Source: Prostheceraeus crozeri
Lineage: Eukaryota; Platyhelminthes; Polycladida; Euryleptidae
Reading direction: 5' to 3'
NCBI GenBank assembly: GCA_907163375.1
Contig: CAJQUW010012544.1
Coordinates: 62,001-126,000 of the forward strand
Length of the DNA: 64,000 nucleotides
The translations under genes and the position numbers were made by a program. The notes under the pieces were generated by a model. It saw only the letters and a list, made by a program, of their open reading frames with translations. It did no database searches and was not told where the DNA came from. This document shows positions 1 through 10,504 of the stretch, one piece after another (positions within the stretch are counted from its first letter, which is position 1; the number at the start of each line of letters is the position of its first letter).

Positions 1-204
1 CATGTTGTGCTGTGTATTTTCACCAACTTGTGACGTCATTCAGTTCGTTTAACCATCTTCAGCGATCGATTGACATCTGCATATCATTCACTGTTGAAGT
101 TGTCAAATGCATGTCATCACTCAGCCGTAGATCTCTATGAGAGGCAGCAAGACCGGTTAAGACCAAAAAAAATTAATTTGTGAATCCAGCAATGTTGAGT
201 GTTC

Positions 205-1128
205 TATACACAGAATTGGATTGTTTAATCGTATCACTTTGCTAGAAGTGCAAACTGATTCAAACAAATGGCACATACAGGAACTTAATGGCCCTTTTCG
301 AGTTGCCAAATCGATGTGACCTTGGCAAGTCGAAAAGGTGATTATTTGCAAAAGTGTGTGCTTTTTACATGAACTTCGTCAAGGTCTCAGCGGAATTTTT
401 AGTCGGTCAGAGCCCGCTTATTTTGGAAAAACCGGCAATTCTAAGTTATGGAAAAACAAATGAAAATTCACTCGCATGGAAGTTGTGATTAAGTTTCTGA
501 CAATATATTTAGTAATAACATAATTTTAATTATTCTTGTGTTTTACTGCATCGTTGTTGCATCGATACCTGTTTGAAATAACGCAACGCACGTGCTGGCT
601 GTAGAATATTTCATGTTACAGAGTAAAACTTAGTGTCTCTAAACACTTTTCTATCTCTAGTTTATTTTCATTTCATTACAACTATTATCAATTATCGGTT
701 GGTGGTTCATCATTCCTCCTTTTCCTTCATTGATCTTTCTCAATTTCCAGTTGCAACCAAATCATTCTCATAAATCCATTAAAGCCTATCTAAATTCTAC
801 ACCAACAAAATAATTTTTGTTTGATAAAATTCTACATAACTTTCTCGAGTTTTCCCCTTTAGCAGAAGGAATTCATGTTTAGCTCTTTATTTCGTCTATC
901 AAATGATAATACTTTAAATTTGAATTCCTTTGCGGTTGATAAATAGTGACTATAGTACTGACAACTTTGCACAATTAATGTTGAATAATGGTTGAATTGT
1001 GTTCTGTTCATTGTTCGATTGCTATAGTATTTAGTCAGGAGATTGTGACATTTCATTTACGTTACATGTTCCAATGTTTCCCTTCAAGTCAAACGGAAGA
1101 AGAGACGACCTGTCTAATTCTGTGGTTC
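205..1128. repeat. Dispersed repeat R500, copy 1 (interrupted)
   Basis: About 120 bp at 210-330 and about 200 bp at 925-1128 match two ends of the repeats at 49458-49955 and 53557-54083. Shared strings include GATTGTTTAATCGTATCACT at the start and GAAGAGACGACCTGTCTAAT near the end. In this copy the two matching ends are separated by about 600 bp of unrelated sequence, so it is either rearranged or carries an insertion. No coding signal or terminal inverted repeat is visible. The family is unidentified. Confidence 0.6.
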
Positions 1129-1435
1129 TATAGAGAGAAGTTTGACAAAGCCTAATCTCTTGCTAGCTAGATAACCCGTGACGTATCTAACCTCCTTACA
1201 AGCCAAGAAGAGATTAGCCAAGAGTGAACTGGAATTCCCACCCATATGAATAACCCGAATTTACTTCAAGACAACATCCTTGAAGGTAACAAAAGTGTTT
1301 TCTTGGATGAAATCAATAGCAGTGAGGAATTGGGTTTCGGAGCATGCTTTATTAGTAATTTGGATCGTTGGTTCGCAGTTTTGGAGCCAGCTCCAGCAAT
1401 GTTATGGCTGTTTATCATTTTGCATCCAAAGATAA
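1129..1435. other. No feature seen
   Basis: Intronic sequence between the R500 repeat and the SINE-B pair. A short open frame runs through it but has no recognisable homology and no splice-site support. Confidence 0.4.
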
Positions 1436-1546
1436 TTACAACTAGTAAGTCAATAAAAAACAGCAACATCCTTGACTCCCCGACTGCACTCGCTTGACCC
1501 AGGAATCGAACCGAAGTCCACCAGAAAGTGATATCGACAGCTCACT
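1436..1546 (-). mobile_element. SINE-B, partial copy
   Basis: On the minus strand this carries the tRNA-like B-box stretch (GGTTCGATTCC) followed by the SINE-B body seen again at 1547-1795, 44371-44560 and 44605-44770. It lies head to head with the plus-strand copy that follows. The A-box half is missing or diverged. Confidence 0.5.
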
Positions 1547-1795
1547 GTCCTTTTGTCAGCTGTCGATATCAATTGGAGATGACTTCCGCCTTCACTCGCA
1601 TTCCTTTTAACCGTCAGCGTGGCCAAGTGAAGAAGGTGCGAGCTCGTCTCCTACGCGGACTTCGGTTCGATTCCTAGGTCGGGCGAATGCGGTCGGGGAA
1701 TCAAGGGTGTTGGTATCTTGTGTTGACTTAATCGTTGTCATTCTCTTTAGATATTCAATATACTGCGACAGACCTTTGTTGTCGGTTCTCATTTT
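1547..1795 (+). mobile_element. SINE-B, tRNA-derived copy
   Basis: This copy has a tRNA-like head. An A-box-like stretch lies at about 1617-1640 (GCGTGGCCAAGTGAAGAAGG) and a B box at about 1664 (GGTTCGATTCC). It is followed by a shared body and the tail motif CTCTTTAGATATTCAATA. At least three related copies occur in the window, so it is a dispersed SINE and not a tRNA gene. No acceptor-stem pairing is apparent. Confidence 0.65.
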
Positions 1796-2759
1796 ATAAG
1801 TAACTTCTCAATTATGAAATCAAAATATTAGCGCAGACGCATTCTGCCCCCAAAATCCCACACAACCGCCATCGCACACAAAGAACGGTGATGCAAATAA
1901 GAAAAGATTTCTTCAATTTTGAAGACTTGTCTGTCCACATTCAAACCTCTTAAAGGAGTTCATTAATGCTTGTAAATCATGTGACATAGAGACAAAATCT
2001 GAAAAGAATCTGTTCGCTACCTGATCATGTTAATGCAGATGTATGCTAATGAAGGACAAGTAAAATGCTGTTTGAAGCACTTTCGATGTCACCGGTTCGA
2101 GACAAGAATTTCATTGACACGTTGACGGGGTATCACGCCATTGTCAACATTACGTATCACGCAGTTAATTGTTTCACTTCACACGCGCAATTGATGCTAC
2201 AACTAATCTGTTCACCAACAATCTTGGGAAATTAAAACGGAAACTTTCAGAAGCTTCAGACAGTGGTAGAAATCATCTTAACAACTGATACTTGCTTTAT
2301 TCAGTCCCAAATCTGTTCAAATGTGAAATATTTCAAAATCGATAACCACAAATAACTTTAAATGATGTGTGACACTTAGTATAGATTTAGTAAGAAAGAT
2401 GTCTAAGGAAGTTGCTGGATTCTCAGCAAATTGTGAGTCCTCACGAGGACTGTCAATGATGAAGTTCTCACAATTTTTCCCTAGTCCTCACGAGAACTAA
2501 TTCAGCTTTCATACAGACAAAGAAGGTCTGAGCAATCACGAATTCCGTACAGAGTCACAGATTGGTCTACATTCCATTATTCGGCCATAGCCGTGCCATG
2601 AATATGCCTCGGTCTATTCGAAAGCACTGTGTTAGTATGTATTTAAGAAAAGTATTTTAGAATTTTTAAGAATTTAAGTGTTTTCTCAAATAAGTTCTAC
2701 CTGCTTCGCGGCAATGAGACATTGCCTGACAACACTTCTTGTACTTTCATGGGCAGAGT
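1796..2759. other. Unassigned intronic sequence
   Basis: No gene found. A local duplication of AGTCCTCACGAG occurs around 2435-2500, in the setting GTGAG-TCCTCACGAGGACT. Otherwise this is AT-rich sequence. Confidence 0.4.
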
Positions 2760-3256
2760 ATAGTATTTCGTGCTATGTAGAGTCGCCATCAATATCGCTA
2801 CATCGACTTCAGAGGATCATCCTCGACTTGTTAAGAATTGTGGTTATTTTTGTCACATCACACCGATACTTCGTCAACTCCAGTGGTTACCAAGGTGTGG
2901 AAGGATCGAGAAAAGAATGCGAGTACTCACCTTCCTTTGTTTACAAGGCAAAGCTCCATCCTATCTATCTTCGAAATCGACAGAGGTGGCATCCATCACG
3001 AACCGAAGACGTCTGCTGTCTAGCGATGCTAGAATGCTACAGATATCTATGTATCGACGGCCAATGTTCGGTGGGCGTTCTTTTCCGATAGCTGCGTTTC
3101 ACTTCCCGTGAACATTCGGACATCAGACTCGTTATCAACTTTTAAAAGGCTTTGCAATGAATTTCTTTTAGAAGTTTGTATAAGTTATTGTAAATTGATT
3201 TGTACAGCGGCCTTGAAGTCATCTGTGACGAAACGTCCTTATGTAAAAAGTTCTTA
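2760..3256 (+). pseudogene. CR1/L2-like non-LTR retrotransposon, 3' end relic
   Basis: The frame 2770-3111 contains the typical post-RT C-terminal pattern of CR1/L2 ORF2: HITPILRQLQWLP, then GKAPSYLSS, then GGRSFPIAA. After a frameshift near 3105, the continuation (NIRTSDSLSTFKR) matches the usual end of the ORF. The 3' UTR at about 3200-3250 (ACAGCGGCCTTGAAGTC) resembles the minus-strand element at 31.75-31.83 kb, so both are probably one family. It is 5'-truncated and frameshifted, hence non-functional. Confidence 0.75.
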
Positions 3257-4339
3257 AATACATACATTGGGTTAATAGATTAAAGAATAGACTATTTGAC
3301 TGACTATAACCGCGTATGAGTGAATCTATATCCACACATCTCCAGGCAAAGCGTATGTGATTTGCAATATATTATCATCCAAATGATATTTAAGCTTAAT
3401 CAACTTGTGCATTTTGTTATTATCTGTTGTTCTCAATAAAGCATTTACATTATAGAAATGTTGATACGATGTCTATGCGACATTATAATAAAGGCTTTAT
3501 TTTAGCTCGATACACATTAGGCGCGGAGCCCGTTTTCGATATGGTCGAGCAATATCATTGAATATATCATGAATATATCATTGAGCATTGAAAATGCAGA
3601 GCGAGCGAGGAGAGTCATGGAACGACTACGATCTTGACGACCATAAAGCAATTGCTTTAAAAACGTGCTTATTGTAATACGTGTCTCTATAGCATAAAAC
3701 TCATCAACGAAAATTGTTGAACGGTCTCTATACATTCATTGTTTAAATTCTATGTCAATGCATTAACAAAGAAAATGTTGCAATTTTAATTACGTTGACT
3801 GGAGAAATAAACACATTCAACAATAATTCGAGCTGAATAAAGAATGATTTTTCTGTCAAATGCTTTAAATTGAGAAATCTCCACGTATGAACACACGTAC
3901 GACATCCTGCTTCCTTCTCGGGCAACAATAAAATGAAGTAACTTTGTGGGTGTATGAGAACATTTTTCATTGATAATTGCAAGTTGACATGACAGTAAAA
4001 TTCGCAGCAGTATCGCGGAATAAAGCCGAAACTTTGCTCCATGGTTTCGGATAAGTGCAGTTTTCACTTTTTTTCACTGGCGAGCGTCCTGCCAGTGATT
4101 TTCAATTGAAAGGCCCGCGGCTTCATCTATTTGAGGTTATCAAGGATTTGAATTTAAATGATTCATATTCGCTACGTATTCATAAATCGAAATATGCAAG
4201 CGAGGGCCTGTTCTACAAACTGTAATTATGGCTCGCAATCGCAAAGAAAAATTGCTTTGTCATCAATCACTCATCTTGCCAATAAATCATCTGTGCAGAC
4301 CGCGCGGATCTTCACATCCCTTTGAAAGTCATTCTTAGA
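3257..4339. other. Unassigned intronic sequence
   Basis: Only short open frames without recognisable domains. No splice-flanked exon or known repeat was seen. Confidence 0.4.
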
Positions 4340-4552
4340 AAATTACTTTCTCTCATTCCTCTTTAAACGTCCACTGATTCCCATTTTTCTGGGGCTGGAC
4401 GGTTGTTGGCTCTCCTCCATTCTTCTTCGTTTACGGCAAGTTCTTCGGAAATTCCAGTTATCCTGAGGCCCCACGGACATCGGCGCCATGTTCATGTCCT
4501 TCCGACAGCTCGTCGTCCTTGCACTTCCATACTTGCAACTCTCCCCAAACAC
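4340..4552 (-). pseudogene. RTE-like retrotransposon C-terminal relic
   Basis: Read on the minus strand in two frames, this gives a short tail typical of endonuclease/RT ORFs: GRRAVGRT, then GISEELAVNEEEWRRAN, then a stop. Such elements usually end with a GRP-x-x-W segment followed by a D-R-x-x-W segment. Only about 70 codons remain and the frame is broken. A SINE-A copy follows on the opposite strand. Confidence 0.5.
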
Positions 4553-4570
4553 TTTTCTCTCTTCACGTCA

Positions 4571-4757
4571 GTGGTGTCCGTGGCACAGTGGTTGCGTACT
4601 TGGACTAGCGATCTCATGGTCCAGAGGTCGAACCCGGAAAGTGTCACTGGAAGTCGGCAGGAAGGGCATCCGGACTACAAAGCACCACAACGCTCCAAAC
4701 AAAGTCTGACTTCAGTCAGCACCGTCCAAGGCCCCAGTAGGGGTAAAAAGTGACGTA
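4571..4757 (+). mobile_element. SINE-A, tRNA-derived copy
   Basis: Starts at the GTCCGTGGCACAGTGG A-box region, with a B-box stretch near 4628 (GAGGTCGAACCC). The shared body follows (GGAAGTCGGCAGGAAGGGCA) and ends around AGTGACGT. The same unit recurs at 18369, 28280 (minus), 33699, 45787 and 46161. It is a tRNA-derived SINE with internal Pol III promoter elements. Confidence 0.75.
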
Positions 4758-6031
4758 AAATCCGTAAAAAAAAACGTGACCAAGCCATTTCATGCGTCCT
4801 CTTCGAACTCGCTCTTTCAGCGCCTTCACACCACACATCTTTGCAACCTCCTTGATACACCGTTAATCCATTTCACTCTAGCCACGCATCTCAACATTCG
4901 CCCATTCTCGGAGGATTATAGAGGTCCTTTAGGGAAGCTCTTTTCCAAACCAACACTTTCTAATGATACTATCGTTCGTCATGATGGACACAATGGCAGG
5001 CCAAGCAATACTCGTTTGTGCATCAATGAAACATAAAGCAAATGTCAAATTTAAGAGGACGTCAAGGAAAAATATCTTGAAGATAGGCACCCGGCCCAGG
5101 TTTCCACTCTGATGTCTATGCAACAGTTGTTACCGCCGTTGAATAATCACAATGACATCATTTCTTGTGGTTTTGTAAATATCTATAACTTCGTCGTCTT
5201 GCTCGCATTCCTTTATGTGCTTCTTCATTTTGTAGCATTGGAGCATTATCTAATATGGACGTCAGCGCATGAACTCATAGAAGAACTGCAGATATTCTTG
5301 TAAACCTACCTGCTCTCAATACAGAGCACTTGACAAACTGGATATTTTTGATTCAACACAAATTTGATATCAACGTGTATCTGCATAAGCGTATTCTTCT
5401 ACTTTTCAATGCCAAAATATAAAAAACATCTTGATGGAATGAACAACAACTATTTGCGTGGGTAGTTTACTGAATAAAAGCTTCGGTGCCACTTTGTCAT
5501 CTCATGTTTCCTAATCAGTATTGGATGTGTTTTCATGGTCTGTTTGACAGGGTATTACACAGCTCATCACAACAGCAGTTTCAGCTTAACGAATCGCTGC
5601 AAATTCCTCTGTATATAACAGAGGATTCAGCCTCGTCCGGTTCTTTAACTTACGTGTACACTGACAGTTCAGTTAAATTCCTGAAATAACTTGTGGTATG
5701 ATTATATTATACAATAGATGCATAATGAACCGCAATAGAGAATGAATTTAGTTTGACTTGTACATGCATGCTCAACAAGAAATATGTCCTCAGATGTGAA
5801 CAAATTAAGCATGAATATTCCTTGGCAACCGTAGACACTGCGCTTCGCCCTACAAGGGGTCGACAGAACGGCTCGGAATGCCCCAAACCGGATTAATAAA
5901 ATATGTTGAATGGCTGAACAAGTTGAAGGACTGCATAACAGGCTGATCTGCATTTGTTAATCATTTGCAGTTAATCATTGCATGCCCAAGCGAACTGACA
6001 CTCTGTAATCTTCATGTATGCTCAGTGCTTG
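4758..6031. other. Unassigned intronic sequence
   Basis: No exon with splice support. The stretch about 5000-5110 resembles 15670-15780 (shared GTGCATCAA and AGGACGTCAAG blocks). The stretch 5913-5950 resembles 62185-62225. Both suggest unrecognised dispersed repeats. Confidence 0.4.
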
Positions 6032-6488
6032 TATTATCCTTCTAGCTTGAAGTTTCTGCCCTTTTCTGGCATTGGATAAAGATCGGTATCTCTGGTCAGG
6101 AACGCTGCTCCACTACATTTCAATTTTCATTTGTATAAAAGCTAAAATGAGAAAACGAAATGAACATTGTTTATACTCGGAAACACATTCGGCACGGAGC
6201 CTTTCGAGTTGTGATTTGTCCCACTCAGTTTCTACCCTTCTCTACTCTCATTCTTTCAGTGCTGAGTGTTTAGCAAGAATGCAGAGTGTACCTATATTAA
6301 AAGTCTTAAGTTTGACTCGACCAAGGTTTGAACCAATGTCTCCTGGACGCAGAGCGAACACTCTACCACAAGGCCACAGCGCCGATTGAACATGAATGCA
6401 AAATGCTTGTATTATCCCTCTAGCTTTAGATTCTGCCCTTTTCTGCTACTGGATAACGATCGGTATGTCTGGTCATTAACACTGCTCA
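6032..6488. repeat. 80-bp direct repeats bracketing a SINE-C
   Basis: The stretches 6032-6110 and 6405-6488 are direct repeats, sharing GCTTGTATTATCC, TCTGCCCTTTTCTG and GATCGGTAT, and they bracket the minus-strand SINE-C at 6165-6387. The spacing is too long for a simple target duplication, so a tandem duplication before or after SINE insertion is more likely. Confidence 0.6.
6165..6387 (-). mobile_element. SINE-C, tRNA-derived copy
   Basis: On the minus strand it begins GGCGCTGTGGCCTTGTGG, continues with an A-box-like TGGCCTTGTGGTAGAGTG, and has a B-box-like GGTTCAAACC about 40 bp on. A shared body follows (CTGCATTCTTGCTAAACAC). Related copies lie at 24595-24750 and 61125-61313, all on the minus strand. 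The head resembles a nuclear tRNA, but the tail and dispersal indicate a SINE. Confidence 0.7.
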
Positions 6489-6580
6489 TCATGTCCGTAG
6501 AACCCTTCCCTCTGATGTGGAAGACGACATGGATAGGCATTTCATGTTCTGGCTGCTGAAATTCATTGAATGTAACTCAC

Positions 6581-7058
6581 GCAGGTCATCGCTGATGATG
6601 GCTGTCTCTCTCTCGGGATCATGAACACTCTCTTCTCCGTCACCATTTCCGCTTCCTCTCTCTCCAGTGACTTCCTTGGTTCTCGCACGCAGACTGTGAT
6701 TCTCCCGCTCCAAATCGTCCAACTTCTGCTGCAAGCTCTGTGCCTCGCCGACACTAAGGGCACATTGCTGCTCCCACCGCTCACAGCGCAGCTGCGCCTC
6801 TTGCAGGGCTTCTTGTTGCTTCGACAGGATCTCCTTCACATCAGCGCGGACGCTCTCCTTCGAGCGCTGCAGACGGGAAGTCTCCTCTTGCAGACTTTCC
6901 AGCTTAATCTCCATCTCCTTCACTCTCCGCAAGGCTTCCAGTTTCTCCTCCAAGATCTTGCTGTACATGGCACGACTGGCTTCTTCCGTCTGACTACGCT
7001 CCTCATACGCGTTCGCAAGACGGCGCTTCAGAGACGCTTCTTCCTCCTCATCCTCCTG
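6581..7058 (-). CDS. SLMAP: SLMAP coiled-coil exon (478 bp)
   Basis: This is the longest SLMAP exon in the window. It follows an acceptor (ATATTTCAG|CAGGAG) and ends at a strong donor (GACCTGC|GTGAGT). It enters in phase 0 and leaves in phase 1, giving 159 codons. The protein is nearly all charged coiled coil, starting with an acidic run (QEDEEEE). LEEKLEALRRVKEMEIKL aligns with LQEKIEVVRKLSEVERSL of vertebrate SLMAP, just after the segment encoded by the exon at 24207-24136. The last 30 or so residues become glycine/serine-rich and non-helical. In known animals SLMAP is a STRIPAK subunit that recruits phosphorylated Hippo-type kinases to PP2A. If the donor is not used, the frame runs on to a TGA at 6489, adding about 30 residues with no family match. 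The next exon is not found below this point. Confidence 0.87.
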
Positions 7059-7165
7059 CTGAAATATAGAGAGAGCGTTGACAATCCCTGACCATTATGT
7101 CATAGATAGCTTCTTGTAACCATATTCATTTATACATTCGCGCGCTCTGTGATACGAATGAAAAT

Positions 7166-8040
7166 GTGAGCACTTCTAAGCTACCTCTCACGTTTTTAAA
7201 CTTGACTAATCGCCATGAAACCCTTGATGCAATTATCTGACGGTATTTTCTGGCTACTAGTCCGGGAGCTAGCGTGAAATTGTGCAGGGAACGAGGTAAT
7301 ACATAAAACTTTCACATAGCATAGTACACCTCTAACCTACTGCAAAACTTCGCGTCTGCCGGATCAGATGATTTGCTTTTCAGAAATAGAGAGGATAACA
7401 AAATCCTATGTATTTCCAGTGGTAAAATTGTGACATTTAAGGTGTTGACTCCATTTTTTCGAATTTTTGCTCTTAAAAGTTACACAAATTGGCATTTTGT
7501 TGAACTGGTTATTATAGAAATCATCTACAGATCATGATCTTTCAAATGAGTTATCATTCAGTGACAGAGGATGAAGTAAAGTGTACAAACAGACACTTTT
7601 CGTTGGTGTAACTGCAAATTTTAACATAGAAATTTCAGGAAAATTGTTGATATACTTTAACGAAAAGTGTCTGTTTGTACACTTTACTTCATCCTCTGTC
7701 ACTGAATGATAACTCATTTGAAAGATCATGATCTGTAGATGATTTCTATAATAACCAGTTCAACAAAATACCAATTTGTGTAACTTTTATGAGCAAAAAT
7801 TCGAAAAAATGGAGTCAACACCTTAAATGTCACAATTTTACCACTGGAAATACATAGGATTGTGTTATCCTCTTTATTTCTGAAAAGCAAATGATCTGAT
7901 CCGGCAGACGCGAAGTTTTGCAGTAGGTTAGAGGTGTACTATGCTATGTGAAAGTTTTATGTACTACCTCGTTCCCTGCACAACTTCACGCTAGCTCCCG
8001 GACTATACACACAAAATTTCAGGCAATTCGAATGATTCAT
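7166..8040. repeat. Old repeat split by a fold-back insertion
   Basis: The flanks 7166-7257 and 8006-8040 together match the uninterrupted copy at 21725-21850: GTGAGCACTTCTAAG, then CGCCATGAAACCC, then TATTTTCTGGCTAC, then AAAATTTCAGGCAATTCGAA. The 744-bp element between them is therefore a later insertion. Confidence 0.8.
7260..8003. mobile_element. Fold-back (long TIR) DNA element, 744 bp
   Basis: Two nearly identical inverted arms of about 340 bp (7260-7605 and 7660-8003) surround a spacer of about 55 bp. The outer ends are GTCCGGGAGCTAGCGTGAA and its complement. TA lies at each border (7258-7259 and 8004-8005), consistent with a TA target duplication. The related locus at 21817 lacks the element. 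There is no transposase frame: the open frames here are simply the two arms read against each other. The arms are still about 98% matched, which suggests recent insertion or gene conversion. Confidence 0.8.
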
Positions 8041-8447
8041 GTATTATGGGCGGTAGTGTGAACCGCAAGAGATGCGAGCAATTCCGCATCACCATCATCT
8101 TCCGGATTTAACTAGCTGATCAATACACTTGTTCATATACAGTGCTTATGTATAGCTTACTGGAACACAAAGGGCGAAAATTCGAACAATTCACTGCTGT
8201 TTCAAGAGAGATGTCTCAAGATGTTTCAAGAAAGCTGTTTCAAGAGACTGTGATGTCCATTGTCTTAAAACTATGTCGTATACCCCGTTTCTTGCTTAGT
8301 AGCGTGATGCATTACTTTTTTCATGCAAATTTTGATTGTCTTTATATCTTCTTTATAATCTATATAATAAAATCTCAAATAAAAGCATATTGATAAAAGC
8401 GTGGACTCGAACATATTCTAGTATTTTTTGAAGATACGTATTTAAAG

Positions 8448-8703
8448 CATAGAAATAAACTGTTTATCTGAAGTTGGCTAGAATGGAAATTGACTCAAGG
8501 TCGCGGCATATCCGAGGGAACTAAGTTGGGGCATGAAGAACCAATTAAAAGTTTCGATTCACTCATGTGACTGATTCTAACCCAATGATACAGACGTTGG
8601 CAGGTGCATCTAAGTGAAAATGCGTGCGATTTATGTGCCGTTATTGTGCATCGCATGAAGCCTAATTTCCATTCTAGAGGGTTTATTGTTGTCAATTTCT
8701 ATG
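8448..8703. mobile_element. 256-bp MITE, copy 1 (8-bp TSD)
   Basis: A 256-bp unit starting CATAGAAAT and ending ATTTCTATG. A second inverted block (CTAGAATGGAAATT) lies about 30 bp inside each end. It is flanked by a perfect 8-bp duplication ATTTAAAG (8440-8447 and 8704-8711). The 8-bp duplication points to hAT (or another 8-bp group such as P). The element is non-coding, and its internal open frame is repeated in the other copies only because the element is. Confidence 0.88.
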
Positions 8704-8711
8704 ATTTAAAG

Positions 8712-10504
8712 CGATCCTATTTTCGAAAGGTACATTGCGCTTGCGTGTGCGGATGCTGATGGAAGAAAAATTGGTTTAACAGTAGTAAGTTTATGTTATG
8801 AGCAGATTGCTGAAACATCCATTCAATTTCCATGTTTTGAGATTAAATATGGATCCATCTCAGTCTCTGAATTTTTCTAGAATATTGATATACCATTTAA
8901 TTCTAATTCCTCTACTGATATTACCGGAGCTTTTCGAGTTGTTGTTCGAAAATCAGGGAGAGAGATAACCTGTAAGCACTCAATACGCTATGTTCCTAAA
9001 TGCAACGTTGATGCACAAATATTTGTCAGTTGTCTACTAATTATAATAAACTGAAGAGCATTTTTTCTGAAAAATGTTGACTGAGCGATTTCGCGGAATG
9101 TTTCGCGTCACAATCTCACAAACACTCTCAATATCGTCAACCCTGAACATCCTAAAAATCTGTCTATTGAAGTTACATTGAGGAAATGACTTGCAACATT
9201 TCCAGGATGTAATATTCATAGCAAGGCAACAACGAAGCATCCATTAAAGTTAATTGCAGCAATAAAGTGCGTCAAATTCGATAAAATAGATTCACAGAGA
9301 ATGGGAATCTTCGAATGAACTAACTTTCATCGTCAAAGTCAATGTCTTGTTCCATTAATTACAGTTGGATGATACTTAGACGATCGCCTTTTGCGTCTTG
9401 TATTCACTGCTTCTTGACCTCGCCAATCCCGAACACAGAGAGAAATCATTTGTGCAAAGAATTGCAGATATCTCTGCCTTACAGATGTGCGGAGATATTA
9501 AAACCTTATTTGCAATAGTTTCGTTCTTTCGAGGATTCTGAATCTCTCAGATGTTTTAAATTGACAAATTTCAACTACTTCATATTCTGACTTCGGATTG
9601 TTTACAGAATTAAAGAATACCAAACTTCATAAGTGTTTTGAAACCCTCCTCAGTCATCACTTTTCCGCATGTTTTAAGATAAGGCCTAATAATCCACTCA
9701 CACTGGACGCGACACGGTCGCGCGCATCTCTATGTGCTCTGTGTGAACAGCCCCATAGGTTTATTTAGGTTCTGAAGGTGTGAGGACTCGCCGCGTCCGT
9801 TGTGAATGCACCTTAAGTCAGAGCAATTGGAAAGAGCAACTATAGCAAGTAGTTCTTCATTCTTTGATTAAAATGCTCGCGAAATAAGAGCTCTTCACGT
9901 AGCCATAAATTTCCCCTTAACGTACAACTCAAAAGCGGAGATGTTTTACATCGGAAAATGGGCATCAGCAGCACCCATGGTGCCTGTCTCTGAGACCTAG
10001 ATGTTCTTGATTGCTGGAGATTGATGATTTTGATGGTCGGCTTTACCGGAGGTCGGATAAAACTGTGCTCATAATGAGATTGAAGACTTCTGTCAATAGT
10101 CGTGCCTGGTTCTGAATAGGCGAAGATTTGGAAAACAAAAGGGGTTTACCTTTTCCAATCATGGAGATATAAAAGTGTCAAGTCCTTGACATAGATATTT
10201 AAGCTTACCTCAGTGCTTTTGTTTTAAACATGAATAATTACTTAACTTTCAAACCAGAAGCACATCTTCTGCATGGCAATTTGATTTATCGTTTGCTCCA
10301 TTTCATTTTTGTTATTAATTGCATTTACGAATGACTTTAGATGCATTGGTGAACATCGGATCCCGCTACTGCTCAATGCTCTTCGTATCGGAAGTCAAAA
10401 TTGTGATGAAATATTTATTCTCACGGATTATAATTGCTATGACGACTGATGCATGATGGTGAGGGCTTGATCCTGCCAACTGACATCAGCCACATGTCGG
10501 TCGG
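8712..10504. other. Unassigned intronic sequence
   Basis: Moderately AT-rich. No splice-flanked exon, known repeat or domain was seen. Confidence 0.4.

Noticed and set aside
1935-2010. Possible downstream SLMAP exon on the minus strand (ATTCTTTTCAG acceptor, phase 1 open for 27 codons)
   Set aside because: No good donor, no coiled-coil or anchor-like sequence, AT-rich. A chance open frame is more likely.
2678-3091. 137-codon plus frame
   Set aside because: Overlaps, in another phase, the CR1/L2 relic whose motifs lie in the 2770-3111 frame. A shadow frame.
6621-7091. 156-codon plus frame rich in Leu
   Set aside because: Antisense to the SLMAP coiled-coil exon. The Glu/Gln codons read in reverse give Leu/Ser.
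7532-7729. Minus-strand 65-codon frame
   Set aside because: It spans the spacer of the fold-back element and reads both arms. Not a gene.
8495-8695. Three similar 64-66-codon minus frames (also at 11969 and 34154)
   Set aside because: They lie within the three 256-bp MITE copies, and their similarity reflects the element, not a protein family.
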